The notes beneath the pieces were generated by a model. The model was not told the DNA's origin and did not search any database. It saw only the letters and a list, made by a program, of their open reading frames with translations. Below are positions 36,216 to 48,606 of a stretch of 64,000 bases of DNA, piece after piece (within the stretch, counting starts at the first letter, position 1; every line of letters begins with the position of its first letter). The translations under genes and the position numbers were made by a program. This DNA is from Microvelia longipes. Taxonomy: Eukaryota > Arthropoda > Insecta > Hemiptera > Veliidae. Location of the stretch: the NCBI GenBank assembly GCA_018340805.1, contig JACMZG010001913.1, positions 10,237,590 through 10,301,589 of the forward strand. The letters are read 5' to 3'.

Positions 36216-36627
36216 CACTTTGGTGTGTTTTTACAACGTATTATACATTATTAAGTCTTTTTCATTTTTATAAATTTACGCTTTGATTCTATTTTAATAT
36301 TTTAACATTTATAGAGGAACGGTATACCCATATAGCACAGCAGTCTTTCTCTTATTATATGTGTTAACCTTTATTATATAATTTTGATTTCATAATTATT
36401 TATCTATTTAAATAAAGTAACATTGTTTAAAAAAATTCCCATGTAACTTAGTATAGGTTATTGTCGGATTCCTTTATTTCCTGCTGGATGCGTTTTGGTT
36501 GACAATCAGCTGTTTGTGTGAAAAACACAATAATAATGAATTATTCATTAATTTTCTGGCTTTTTTTAAATGTGTATTTTTAAACATTAGGTAAGAGGGG
36601 AAATGGCGTTATCATTTATTCAACTAT

Positions 36628-37078
36628 TTTTGTTTGACTGCAGTGATCTTTGCATTAATACTTTCTTTTATTTTGGGAAGTGTATTTCTGAACTTTTTGT
36701 TTGACTGCAGTGATCTTTGCATTAATATTATTTTGGGAGTTTTGTATTTAACTGAACTATTTTTGTTTGACTGCAGTGATTTTAGCATTAATACTTCTTT
36801 GTAGTTTGAGAAGTTTTTGTATTTATTTGAACTAATTTTTGTTTGTCTTCAATGATCTTTGCATTAATACTTCTTTGTATTTTGGGAAGTTTTTGTATTT
36901 ATTTGAACTATTTTTGTTTGACTGCAGTGATCTTTGCATTAATACTTCTTTGTATTTTGGGATGTTTTTGTATTTATTTGAACTATTTTTTGTTTGACTC
37001 CAGTGATTTTTACATTAATACTTCTTTGTATTTTGGGAAGTTTTTGTATTTACTTGAACTAATTTTTGTTTGGCTGTA
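36628..37078. repeat. ~78-bp tandem repeat, about 6 copies
   Basis: TTTGACTGCAGTGATCTTTG and TTAATACTTCTTTGTATTTT recur. The first two units are shorter. The frame 36843-37079 follows the repeat (78 is divisible by three) and reads repeated FALILLCILG blocks; I regard it as a by-product. Confidence 0.9.
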
Positions 37079-37754
37079 AAAGACGATTGGTCTATGAATT
37101 TGTTCCGCAGATGCAGTGAGGCAAGGGCATTGAGGAATTCTTTTAAAAATTCGCTTAACTTGAAGCCACGGCCATGTGAGAGGAAACATGATAAGAATAT
37201 GGCCGTGAACCGGCCCAAGGCCATGGAGCGACCGATATGCTGAAAACCCCTATATTAGGGTTAAGTTTCTTTATGTCCCCAACTTTTTGGTTTCAATAAA
37301 ACTCACCAAACTTCAGTCTATTCAATCATAAAATTTGGTTTTTATCACGCTTGAATTATTTTTCCATTTTTTTTCTTTTATTACATTTTTATCTAGTTTT
37401 CCTTGATAGTTATGTATTATTAGAGTGCCCGGGGGAGTCTATTGTAGTTATTAATGCCGGGACCGGCCGGCCGGTATAATTTTCAAGAAACTCAAGGCCA
37501 ACACTTATCGCCTTGTTGTTGAAACTGCGGCACAATACTTCATTTTATTCATGATTGTATTCATACCCAATGCCAGTATGATCATTACAAATTATTCTCT
37601 CAGAATTCTTTTGTTCACTTTTTTTATTGTTTTGTAAATTTTATGATACAACGATATTTTTGTCACTGGTATAAGACTGAGTATAGTTCCATTTTTATTT
37701 ACATCATTGTAAACTGAACCTTATTTATACCTCCGCTGTACCCTTAGTTGTTGT

Positions 37755-38228
37755 AAAAAGGGGGGTACGGGGTACCTCGGAACATTTCCTCATTACATCA
37801 AATTCGCTACGCTCAACCTCCCTACTTCGGAGTCGCTTCGCTCATCTTCAGGTAAATAGTAAATGAATCCGTATCATTCTCATAGGTCCCATAGTGCACT
37901 GACCACGCTCAATGCTCATTAATTTTTATAATCCAACAAAAATCATGGATATATTTGTCGTATTGAAGCGAAACTTTGTGCACTTATTCATTAGGTAATA
38001 ATATACACTTGTACTAAATTTCAACTCAATTGCACTGAGCGTCGTCAGTGCTGTTTGGGTAACCGCTGAGAATGAAACGGGAAGGTTACTATCTGAGGAC
38101 AAACGTTTTGTAGTTTATATTTGCCGAATTTTATATTGTGAGGACGAGCGAAGCGAGTTTGAAGTAAGGAGGATGAGCGTAGCGAATCCGATGTGATGAG
38201 GAAAAGTTCAGAGGTACCCCGTAATTTT
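37755..38228. mobile_element. Inverted dimer of family A ends
   Basis: The left half (37757-38035) is a minus-oriented GTACC end. The right half (38030-38228) is a plus-oriented GTACC end. Together they make a foldback with GGTACGGGGTACCTCGGAAC at one tip and GAGGTACCCCGTA at the other. No opposite (TTTTCC hairpin) end is present. Confidence 0.75.
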
Positions 38229-38751
38229 TTGTATTTACATCGTTGGAATAAAAATTACGTTTTATAATTAGTAGGTCTAGTGTGATTGCTGGAGATGATA
38301 AAGGAATTATGACTCGCTTGCTAATGATGTGTTTATCTGGTCGGGTTGCTTCGTCGAGATCCTTATCCTAAACACTTTAATATCTGTTTATTCTTTCAAC
38401 TCTGATAAATGTATTTATTACATATTTGCCTTATCTTTAAAACAATAGGTCAATACCCGGCGTATTATCTATTGTAGTTTAGACTAGTTTATAGTTATTT
38501 TTTCTTGTTACGAATATAACTTATTAACGTTTGTAGCCTTGAGTTCCGTAATAAAAGGTATGGAGAACATGGTTTAATTAATTTTGATTACATTACCACA
38601 TTACCCGAAAAAAACTGTTGATTTTTACTTGTTGACCTTGTGTACGTTTTTTAAAAAATTAGGAAAAATCAGAAAAAAATGCAATGGCATTGAAATTTGA
38701 AAACTAGTGTTTACTTCTACGTAACTTTGAGTTTTAAGTTAAGTTCGTAAG

Positions 38752-38860
38752 TTAAACCACGCCCTCAATTTCAAATCAGGTCAATCTTATTGGTTCCTCA
38801 CATTATTTTCCCGCGCTGTCATTTGATTTTAGACGTGTGTCGTACAATAATGATAACTAT
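38752..38860 (+). mobile_element. Family C MITE, right half
   Basis: AACCACGCCCTCAATTTCAA, TTGGTTCCTCACATTATTTT, CCCGCGCTGTCATTTGATTT and AGACGTGTGTCGTAC match the right half of 10122-10301. Confidence 0.75.
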
Positions 38861-38889
38861 AAAGTTATAGTTAAGTCAGCGAATAAGGA

Positions 38890-39426
38890 GTGACCCGTGG
38901 TGTAGTGGTTAAGGTACGCGGCCAATACACAGAATGAATGGACTTCCAAGTTTATTTAGTCATGGGCTCAATCCCAGCACGGGCCTCTGGGATTTTTATG
39001 AGAGGGATATAAATTCTGCGTACCACGTCCAGAAACGTAAAGCAGGTGGTCTCGAGCCTATGCGTTGTCAGGTACTCGTTAAAGATCCCTTACCCTAAAT
39101 GAAACTGGGAATAGGCACATTTTAGGATCCTCATAGTTGATTCATTATAATACTATAGTGTGTCTGCCTTGTAATTTAAAGTGTATGGAGGTTTGGTTTA
39201 ACAGCGAGGGCACTTGTTGTTCCTAGTTTTCACTAGACTATAAGAGTCAGTGAATATATTTAAATTGCTTGTAAAAAGCATGAGAGGAACCATAAAAATC
39301 CACTCTTCTGTCTAGATTGGATGAAATATACCTACACTTGAAATTAAAAGGAGTAGAACACTATCTTAGGGAGCTGGCAAAAACTAATTGCCTGGTAGTT
39401 ACTTCCACTCTCCCCTATATTACTAC
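38890..39426 (+). mobile_element. SINE2, tRNA-derived, ~540 bp
   Basis: The head GTGACCCGTGGTGTAGTGG has an A-box-like TGGTGTAGTGG. A B-box-like GGCTCAATCCC lies at 38965. The body runs through GGTACTCGTTAAAGATCCCT, and the 3' end is TGCCTGGTAGTTACTTCC..TATTACTAC. The second copy is at 58861-59403 on the minus strand. This copy lacks ~22 bases (the GGGCCCAACA part) of the LINE-like 3' tail. No flanking direct repeat is evident. Confidence 0.85.
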
Positions 39427-39469
39427 CCCTGTCAAGAAGACAAGGGAATCTGAAGATTGGTATGTGGTG

Positions 39470-39575
39470 ATTTTTATATTTTGAGGATGAGCGCAGCGAG
39501 GCTCAAGTAGTGAGAATGAGCGTAGCGAATCCGACGTAGGGAGGTAAAGTTTCGAGGTACCCTCTACCAAATTTT
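39470..39575 (+). mobile_element. Family A end fragment
   Basis: GAGGATGAGCGCAGCGAGG, GAGAATGAGCGTAGCGAATC and GAGGTACCCTCTACC. Confidence 0.7.
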
Positions 39576-40670
39576 TCCATTATTTTTACAAATGACATTT
39601 TCATATTTGTGGAATATAATAAGTTCCAATTATATTTTAGCAAAAGTAAAAAGTAGAAGTTTGGATCCCGATCTCCAAACCTAAGTGAAAACGCAAACGT
39701 ACCCGCAGTTAAAATTTAAAGTTTGCTCGGAAACTATTTGTTATTAAAATCATTTCTTGTTGAGTGGAGATAAATGATAGCTAGTTGTTTCTCAGTATAC
39801 CTCCATTAATATAAGATCATTTTTATTGATAGACAAATGTATAGGGGAGTGTTAGACCCGCAGCATGCGTGCAACTGCATTTTTATTACTAATACTCCAT
39901 GAATCAAGTTTTGAATACTTGCCAGGAGGATTGGCTCAATAATGCGGGAGATGTTAAAGTTATGTGTAAGTCTAATTAGTGCTTGATGGTTGTAATTAAA
40001 TATTTATTTAAAATTCAAAACTATCTTTTGATATACAAAATTAGAAATCTCTTTAAAATAATCTATTATTTTTTTTAAATTTAAATATTTTTTTATTAAT
40101 CATAACTCTTTACATTTGTTATAAATTATATTTTTTTAAGTTTTAATTTATTAAAACCAAAAATTAATTCAATTTAATTTATAAACATAGTCAACCTGGG
40201 ATCTCCTCTTACTTAAAAGACATATTATATTATAATTACGTATTATTTTATATTATATTATATATAGTCTTATGAGTGAAGGGGGATGTACTATTAAATT
40301 TAAAATTAGTTTGTATTTACTATAATAAATTTAGTTTGGTATTACTATATAATTAATTAACTATAATAAAAAAATTAGTTTGTATTACTATAATAAATTA
40401 AAATTAGTCTGAAAAAAAAAAAAAAAAAAAAAGTTTAGTTTAAATAAATGTTTGTTCCTGTTGTTATAATAAATCATCAATAGTTTAAAGAAATCAAAGA
40501 CATAGAATTAATTAATTTAATATATATTTATTTGTGTTAATATTATAATTGAGAACTGCGAAAACTCCAAAAAACCTCACATGAGGAACCACAGCCGTCA
40601 GGCTGACTTACAAGTGTGATAATTAAAAATGTTAAAAATAAAAAACTGTAAGCATTTATAAGTAAATAAA
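39576..40670. other. AT-rich stretch
   Basis: No gene. A poly-A run at 40411-40430 and (TATTG)n at 40676-40700 are the only simple features. Confidence 0.45.
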
Positions 40671-40719
40671 TGGTATTGTATTGTATTGTATTGTATTGTA
40701 TAATAAATTCAAATTAGTT

Positions 40720-41048
40720 TGTATTTACTAATAAATTAAAAAAGTTTTATTTATAATAATTAAAATTTTGTATTTACTATAATAAATTAAAATTAGTCTG
40801 TATTTACTATAATAAATTAAAATTAGTCTGTATTTACTATAATAAATTAAAATTAGTCTGTATTTAATAAAAATTAGTCTGTATTTACCATAATAAATTA
40901 AAATTAGTCTGTATTTACTATAATAAATTAAAATTAGTCTGTATACTATAATAAATAAAATTAGTTTGTATTTACTGTTAAATAAAATTAGTTTTGTATT
41001 TATAATAAATAATAAATTGTAGTCTGTATTTACTATAATAAATTAAAA
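40720..41048. repeat. 31-bp AT-rich tandem repeat, ~10 copies
   Basis: The unit is AATTAAAATTAGTCTGTATT plus TACTATAATAA. Degenerate forms extend back to ~40300. Confidence 0.9.
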
Positions 41049-41264
41049 TGTATGTTGGTGTGGTTCGTGCTCTGATAGTGATTCCTACCCATGAAGCTTT
41101 TTTCATGGTTCACACTATTAACAGAGGAATGACATATTAATAATGCATAGTTAAGGCCATGACACAGGTTATGATGTAGTCACCCCTCACCAGACAAGTG
41201 CAATGACCCTATAAATAAATAAATGCTAGTTTTAGGGTTACGTACTCTAAATGAACCAATCTGA

Positions 41265-41580
41265 TGTCGGGTCCACAAAAATATTTCACCTGCGGGAACA
41301 ATCTGTGATGGATCGCGAAAAGAATTTTTTTTCCATATGAACAACCTCATGTGGGTCGCATCAAAGTATTAACTCTGCGGAAACGATCTCAGGTAAATCA
41401 CAGTAAAGTATTCACTCTGCGGGATCAACCTCAGATGGATCACATTAAAGTATTGACCTGGCGAGATTAACCTCCGATAGGTTACTCCAAGTTATTCACC
41501 CAGCGGAAACAATCTTAAGTGGGTTGCATTGGACTAATCTTCCAGCGGGAACAACCTCAGGTGGATCCCATCAAAGTATT
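41265..41580. repeat. ~45-bp degenerate tandem repeat, ~7 copies
   Basis: Each unit has CTGCGGGAACAAYCTCAGG-like and GGATCACATYAAAGTATT-like halves. Divergence between units is mostly substitution, so this array is older than the 53- and 70-bp arrays. Confidence 0.8.
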
Positions 41581-42425
41581 TTTCCATTGTGTCGTAATCT
41601 TAATAAGTGAAATCATAAATCGACATAAACTCGTTTTTATTTTGCCACAATCTCAGTAAATGAAACCACAAGTAGTCTCAAATGCTGATTCAACCTCGGT
41701 TAATCAAACTGTATACCGAGTTCTATCCTAGGATGGATTGTGCCGAAATGCAGTAAGCATGTATTCCCACATTAATATCCTATCATAATCCAACGTAGGT
41801 AAAAACCTTTGCTCTATATTTATAGTTTTATACAAATACTGCTTATCACTTTTCCCAAACTAAAAATTCAGTTTTTCATTTCATTTCACTAAAACCTTGC
41901 TCTCTTCCTCTCCTTTATCATTTTATCTCCCTTTGAGTCAGTTTTTTTGACATTTTTTATTGTTTCGCTACCGTTTATGTCCTATAAATAATTTAAATGG
42001 ATCTTTTATTATTTTAGTGTCCCGTTTATTTTTCTGCACTATTAAATTATCGAATGTAAAGAGAATGTTATGATGAAAAATAATAATTTTCCAGTCTATC
42101 TATTTCATTCAAGTTGCCTTTTAACATTAATATTTTTTATCGGTTTCTTCTTTAGAAACTTTTCTTTATTATAATTTTCTTTGTTAAAAATAAAACGATT
42201 TATATCATCTGGGGGCACGGTAGTGCCCCAACCTATATTGCTTTAAGTAGTACCAGTTTCATATCCAAAACTGGCACCATTGAACTCTCTTTTATGAAGC
42301 TATTCTTAAGCTTTTTTTATCCGTTTGTATCTTTTGACAGAATGAACTAAGAATTTTACAATTTTGCTTGTTAAACAGATTGATTTAAATCTATATTACT
42401 TTTAAATCATCCTTTTATAGTTTAC
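41581..42425. other. AT-rich stretch
   Basis: No gene or recognised repeat. Confidence 0.4.
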
Positions 42426-42429
42426 GAGA

Positions 42430-42992
42430 TATTTTGCTTTAAATTTTACAGGGGATATTTTGCTTTAAAATTTACAGGAGATATTTGATATTTTGCTTTA
42501 AAATTGACAAGGTATATTTGATAATTTGCTTTTAACTTGACAGGGGATGTTCGATATGTTTCTTTAAAATTAACAGGGGATATTTGATATTTTGCATTAA
42601 AATTGACAGGGGATATTTGACATTTTGCTTTAAAATTGACAGGGGATATTTAATATTTTGCTTTAAAATTGACAGGGGATATTTGACATTTTTCTTTAAA
42701 ATTTACAGGGGATATTTTTCTTTAAAATTTACAGGGAATATTTGATATTTTTCTTTAAAATTGACATGTGATATTTGATATTTTGCTTTAAAATTGACAG
42801 AGGATATTTGACATTTTTCTTTAAAATTTACAGGGGATATTTGACATGTTTCTTTAAAATTTACAGGGGATATTTGATATTTTTCTTTAAAATTGACAGG
42901 GGATATTTGATATTTTGCTTTAAAATTGACAGGGGATATTTCATATTTTGCTTTAAAATTGACAGAGGATATTTGATATTTTGCTTTTGTGT
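42430..42992. repeat. 33-bp tandem repeat, ~16 copies
   Basis: The unit is TTGACAGGGGATATTTGATA plus TTTTGCTTTAAAA. The period is exactly 33 in the better part, so one frame (42775-42999) stays open as an 11-residue repeat of the FKIDRGYLIF kind. The frame has no upstream extension and closes at the array edge. Confidence 0.92.
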
Positions 42993-42999
42993 TGACTAA

Positions 43000-43925
43000 T
43001 TTTAATTTTGATTCACTTACTTATAATTCCAAGAAACTTTTAATAATCAGGTACTCGTCTTATCATTAAGTTCTAAACATATTGGGCCATATTTGTGTTA
43101 TTTATAACTGTTAAGTAGTTAGTTATTCGTTAATTCTTAAGTTGTTAAGAAGTTTTGTGTTAAACATTCTAAAAAAAATAATTAAATAAGAATTTTGATT
43201 ATAAGTATGTTAGACATTAAGCCTAAAAACATTTTGATGTTCTCCAATACTTTTTAACTCTAATGTTGTTGTAACCCTCTACTTTCTTGTAAAACGGTGG
43301 CCACTTTGTTTTGGCATATTGCTACCCCCCTCTCCCTCGCGCACACTTAAACTCTAAAAAGTTAAACAGAAGAACTATTGTGTCTTGCCAAAAACGCTGA
43401 ATTACCTTTTAATCAAAACAACAAATTACAATTTCACGACTATATCTGCTGTATGCCGTAATTACATTATGAAAAAAAATATTAATTTCTTTTAGTTGCA
43501 AAGTTAGACACTACTGCAGAGCAGCGCTAGTTGAGTTATATTTAACACTTCATCTTATAAAAGATAGGAAATCTTTTTTTAGACGGACCGAAAGAAGTTT
43601 ATTTCTTTATTACTAAGTTTATGAAGTTTGCTGGTTTAAAAACTTTATCGCATTTTCCGGTAAAGGTTTCTTTAAAGACTTCGCCACAAAATCTTTCTTC
43701 TTTAGATATTTCTTTTTATACTTGGTTTTACTTATTTTCCTAAAACATGTTTTAGTTTTTATACAAAAGTGTTTCAGTTCTGAAACGTATTTTTTTTCTT
43801 TTTTAACTACTTTCTGAGTGGTTTGACGTGTGAGAATTTCATATATTTTTAAAATCTATTTAAACTACATTTTCTCGTTATCAGTTTATTTCTTTTATTT
43901 ATTAAGTTTTTTTTTAAAAAACAAT
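43000..43925. other. AT-rich stretch
   Basis: No gene or recognised repeat. Confidence 0.4.
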
Positions 43926-43926
43926 T

Positions 43927-43929
<3 letters not shown>

Positions 43930-43993
<64 letters not shown>
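43930..43993. repeat. (TA)n microsatellite
   Basis: About 62 bases of pure TA. A G12 run lies shortly after at 44035-44046. Confidence 0.95.
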
Positions 43994-43994
<1 letters not shown>

Positions 43995-43999
43995 CACCC

Positions 44000-45130
44000 C
44001 TCCCCTCTCCCTTACCGTAGGATATTTATCATTTGGGGGGGGGGGCTCTGAGTTAAGTTAAAACCGAGAATTGACTGAGGGCTCAGCGACTTGATAGTGT
44101 CAAAAAAAGCTATTATATACTCTAATAGAGCTTCATTTGTAGGTATAGGTATAGGACTTAATAATTTTAAAGAAGGCTAAAATATGCTCTAAAGTAGTTC
44201 ATGTAGATTAAATATACAGTATAATTCTGACTGGGGACCCCGAGACTTGATGTTATTAAGATTAACTAAACTACAATGAGGCCCCGTTGAAATAATATAA
44301 CAGAACTCTTAACTGAGGATAATATTTTTTTTTAAATCGGCTTTATGGGGGCCTACCCTTACAGCCCCTCGTCACGCAGGCCCATAAATACGCCTCTGTC
44401 ATCAGCTACCAATAAGCACAAAAAGCGAGTAAGTCGAAGGGCCCATATGGAGTTTTGCTGATGACATAGCTAAAACCGTGTAATAATAAATTGTTATTAA
44501 ACGATAATTTATACTAAACAACAACATATATGAGCAGGCCGTAGGCGCGCAAACCGGCCTGGTGCCGTAGGCTACTTATTGATAGGGGAGATTGAAGATA
44601 TAATTAAGTGCTTATTTATATAAAAAGAAAATATTTTGTTGTACCTTGTAAAGTTGTTGGTTTTTATCCAAAGCATCTCTTTTCATTCAAGCATTCATAA
44701 GGGATTAGACCAGTGATTTAGTCCTAAGTTTGAATTATATTTAGAATTTTTACCCTTCTATTTGTGTTTATTTTTTGGTTTCTTCAAAATTGAAGAGGAG
44801 CCTTCTTATTAAATATTTATTTTAAAAAGTAGGTATGCTTAGATTTCCCTGAATTTCCACTTTAGAGTGCTGCAAGGAAAAAAATTCGGTCTAGAAAGTT
44901 TTATAAAGTGAAGGTTGTTAAAAAATGGAATCCCTAAGGTCCATTGAAATCCAAAGCCTTCGTAGTTCGGGGGGTGGATGGAGGTAATTTTGGGTTTTTT
45001 AGAAGACTTTTTGTTGAGTTTTAATATAACAGCACCTTTGTGTATTAATCCACTACCTTTTGAATTTATCTTTTACGTACATGAGTTTTATAATATAATT
45101 TTTTAGAGCTTTATAGATGAGGTTACTGTA
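44000..45130. other. AT-rich stretch
   Basis: No gene. Small GTA-loop hairpins (GCCGTAGGC) occur at ~44540-44572. Confidence 0.4.
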
Positions 45131-45270
45131 AATACATCGGGTACGGGGTACCTCGGAACTCTTGGCAACACTATCGGATTTATCCTCACAACTTTGAACA
45201 TAATATGAAAATCACCTAATTCATATTGTTCTTTTTCTTTCCCACTTACCTCTACCTATTAAAGAGAAAA

Positions 45271-45993
45271 TTTAAAAAACCGGTTCAGGGTACCTCGGAA
45301 CTTTTCCTTATTATATCGGATTTGCTACGCTCATGCTCCCCACTTTGGACTCGCTTCGCTCGTCTTCAAATATTAAATACATTCGTATCTTAATCGAAGA
45401 ATCAGCTACCGTCGATCCAACAGCAAGTATCGATGGTAGCTGATTTTTCGATTGCTTCTTCAACTTGCTGTAAATACAACCTTTTTAATTTTAACATTCG
45501 TATCTTGCCCAGCAGCCACCCATCTAGGAACTGACCACGCTCGATGCTGCTTAACTTTTATGAAACAACAAAAATCATAGATATAGTTATAAATATAGTC
45601 ACATTGAAACGGAACTTAGCGTACTTTTGTATTACGTAAATACAAAATTGTACCAAATTTCAACTTAAGGATCATTTTCAATTTTTTTAACTGACCCACG
45701 CAAGTCATTTGATAAAAATTTAACCAATGCTGATAATGAAATGAAACTTGGCACATATGTTAGTCTTGTACATGGCTACATACGTGCTCTCTACCATAAT
45801 ATTTACCACTCTAAATCGGTGTTACCATTGATAATAACAGACATTCACACAGATACAGACTCCCAAATTTGTGAAAACCACTCTTGGGATCTTAAAAGCA
45901 CCTTAAGGATAATTAATGTAAAACCCCGGTTTCGGATTTTTTTGCAGTCACAAAACTTTTCCTATATACCTACGGTATAAATGAGGAAAAGTA
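45271..45993 (-). mobile_element. Family A element with a 102-bp insertion
   Basis: GGTACCTCGGAACTTTTCCT, GCTACGCTCATGCTCC and CTCGCTTCGCTCGTC at the left; CCTATATACCTACGGTATAA and ATGAGGAAAAGTAA at the right. A further GTACC end fragment lies at 45138-45160. The frame 45741-45980 is family A body. Confidence 0.88.
45392..45493. mobile_element. 102-bp hairpin insertion with 13-bp TSD
   Basis: ACATTCGTATCTT flanks it at 45379-45391 and 45494-45506. The interior begins with the hairpin AATCGAAGAATCAGCTACCG..CGGTAGCTGATT-like and ends GTAAATACAACCTTTTTAAT. The same blocks occur in the foldback complex at 55.24-55.68 kb, so this is a short relative of that family. Confidence 0.8.
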
Positions 45994-46069
45994 ATAACAT
46001 AATTATTGTAATGTAATGCATTTATACCTCATTATGGTTACACTGTTGTTTAACCTGATTATGTTGATG

Positions 46070-46789
46070 CAAGGATGTTAAATAAAGGGGATGACGCACT
46101 AAGTCGAGTTGCCATTCAACAAAGTGACCCCATCGAAAATCAAAATATAGAGAAGAATTCAACACGAAACACACGTCAAAAACCAACTGCACATGCTTGG
46201 TACAAACTGCGCATGCTTATGATCCTTATAACAGCGCAGGTCTTAAAATTTAGAGGCAAACTTTACTCTCAATGGGTTTTCCATTGTTTTGCTGAAACAA
46301 AATTTATAAGATTTGTTTCAGCAAAAGTTATAAACAAATTGAAAAAAGTTCATACTTTTTAACTGTTTTTTTGTTAATATTGCTTAAAATTAACAACATT
46401 AAAGAAAATTAAGAACATTACAACCAAAATTGAATCTTGAAAACTAGCAAAACATTTCACTAGGCTAAAAAAAGACAAAATATTAACACATTTAACTTAC
46501 TCTACGAAAAGTAAACGTTAAAGCTTCAATTACTCTCACTAAAGTGGCTACCTAGAGTCCAAAATGTAAAATATAAGCACAAATGACTTGACAAGCACCA
46601 AATGTAACAATAACGAAAGCACTGAAGAAAGTTGAGAAGCAAACTCGACAACCAAGAATTGTATGTTTGGCGCCTTTTTTAATTATAACCTAAGGGAAGG
46701 TTAGTTTGCTCATATTTCTCTATCTCTTACAACTTCTATGGGGTCAGAAATGTTCCTTAATGCGTCATCCCCTTTATTCAACATCCTTG
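46070..46789. mobile_element. hAT-type MITE, 720 bp
   Basis: Terminal inverted repeats of ~33 bases begin CAAGGATGTT and continue AATAAAGGGGATGACGCA, with one mismatch in between. A perfect 8-bp target duplication TGTTGATG lies at 46062-46069 and 46790-46797. Eight-base duplications with CA-starting ends point to the hAT superfamily. No transposase is encoded; the frame 46075-46362 starts in the TIR and has no recognisable domain. Confidence 0.93.
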
Positions 46790-46979
46790 TGTTGATGATA
46801 TGGCTTTAATTATTAATTTTTCTGTGTAAATTTAATATATTGGCAATATTGTATCAAGTTTAATATCCTAATGTAATGTATAGGCTCTTAAATGTTCCCG
46901 GAGTGTTAATTAATATGATAAGGTCAATTAAAATTTGTTGGATCTTTTGGTTACTTCAGTGAAATTTTATAGTACTCTA

Positions 46980-47690
46980 TTATTGATAAATATAATACAG
47001 TAAAAGAAAGTTGAGGAGCAAGCTTGACTTCATGATGTTATATAACCTGCGTTTCAGGCATTTTTTTGCTATAACCTTAAATACTATATATAGAGGAGCA
47101 CAGGACCCGTAAGCACAATGTAAATTCCACTGATAACACGAAAGCCGGTTGACTGGTGGACTTAAGTAATGCTGCCAACTTGACAACAAAACATTATTTT
47201 AAATATGTGTCATAAATATCTATTAATGAAGAAAGGTAAAGAACAAATATAACCTTAAAACACCAGCTGAGTATTTAATAACTCGTCTTAGATGGCAAAA
47301 GGGTGGCGGAATATAAGAATCTACATTTAGTTGACGAGGACTACTTTTAATATAATTTAATAAATACGTTCTATAATTTAAAATGCTTAAATATTGTAAT
47401 GCACCGATATTATATTAGTATTTAATTCAATCATCAATTTAATTAATAATTAGCACATAATAAATAATTCAGCAACCGGAAGTATTGCCAACTTTTTTTA
47501 GAAAATTGTATATTGTTAGGGTGGCAGCATTACTTAAGTGCACCAGTGAACCGCCTTTCGTGTTATCAGTAGTGCTCCTTCTATGTATAAAGTATTATCT
47601 AAGGACCATAGGAAGGATAAGTTCGCTCCTATTTCTCTATTTACAACGTTCATGGTGTCATCCCCTTTATTCAGAATCCTTAGTTTTTAA
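46980..47690. mobile_element. Inverted pair of hAT-MITE-related segments
   Basis: 46980-47215 (minus) and 47485-47690 (plus) share CAGCATTACTTAAG, GTGAACCGCC/CCGGTTGAC-like, CGTGTTATCAGT and GTATAAAGTAT blocks. The right end carries TCATCCCCTTTATTC, the TIR core of the 46.07-kb MITE. No left TIR is seen. A third, minus-oriented copy lies at 63839-64000. Confidence 0.65.
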
Positions 47691-47876
47691 AGATACATTA
47701 TATTGTACGGTTATAATTGACAGCGCTATAATAGTATTGAGGAACCAATGAGGTTGGTCCTATATGATCTTCGCGTGGTTTGACACCCTCGACTAACCTC
47801 ATTGGTTCCATCGCATTATTTCCCAACAAGCCGTTCATTGCATTGTATCTGATTATAACCATGCGTTATACTATAT
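47691..47876. mobile_element. Family C MITE
   Basis: ATTGACAGCGCTATAATA, GAACCAATGAGGTTGGTCC, then CTAACCTCATTGGTTCCATC and ATTATTTCCCAACAAGCCGT: the same inverted plan as 10122-10301, more diverged. It abuts the preceding hAT-related segment. Confidence 0.7.
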
Positions 47877-48444
47877 AAGCTTATTATGTTTTTTATACTG
47901 ATACTTTATTTATTCATTGAGAAAAAATATTTAAGTTTAATAATTTATTAAAACCTAAGTTAAAAAAATACGACAGGTGGGTAGCTAGGATTTTTAAAGG
48001 TCCCGGAACCTGAAACCCTTAAGAAGTTTTTTTTTAAAAAAGGACAAAAGATGTTACTTGTTTATGTAAACCTGACTTTCCTAGTTTTTGTGTGGACTCA
48101 GATGTTTTTGGACCGCAAACCAGAAGGCGTTTTGACAAAACACTCCATACTGTTCGTTTTTAAACTGGAGTCATCTTTAAACTCTTAACGAAGATCTGGT
48201 TGACGCTAGCGACTCACCTCTTCGTCCATATAGTAGTCGCAAGCCAGAAGTCTCCTCTGCTATTTAAATATAAATTTTCCTGTGAAAAAAAATCTAAATT
48301 TGTATTTTTACAGAAGTGTACAATGAATGAGTTGTGAAGTTTCAAGTAATGAAATATAGCAGGATTTTTCCTTTAATAATGTATATTTGGCTATGTCAAT
48401 CTTTCAATCTAAAACGATCATCATCAGTGCCTAACCCAACTAAG

Positions 48445-48448
<4 letters not shown>

Positions 48449-48524
<76 letters not shown>

Positions 48525-48545
48525 TATATATAATATATATATTTA

Positions 48546-48595
<50 letters not shown>

Positions 48596-48606
48596 TATAT
48601 ATATAT
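48449..48606. repeat. (TA)n microsatellite
   Basis: About 155 bases of TA with ATA/TTATA breaks. Frames of 66-121 residues here (Tyr-Ile repeats) are artefacts. The CGATCATCATCAGTGCC motif precedes it at 48417. Confidence 0.95.

Noticed and set aside
46075..46362. 95-residue frame inside the hAT MITE as a transposase piece
   Set aside because: It begins inside the TIR and shows no hAT motif; the element is only 720 bp.
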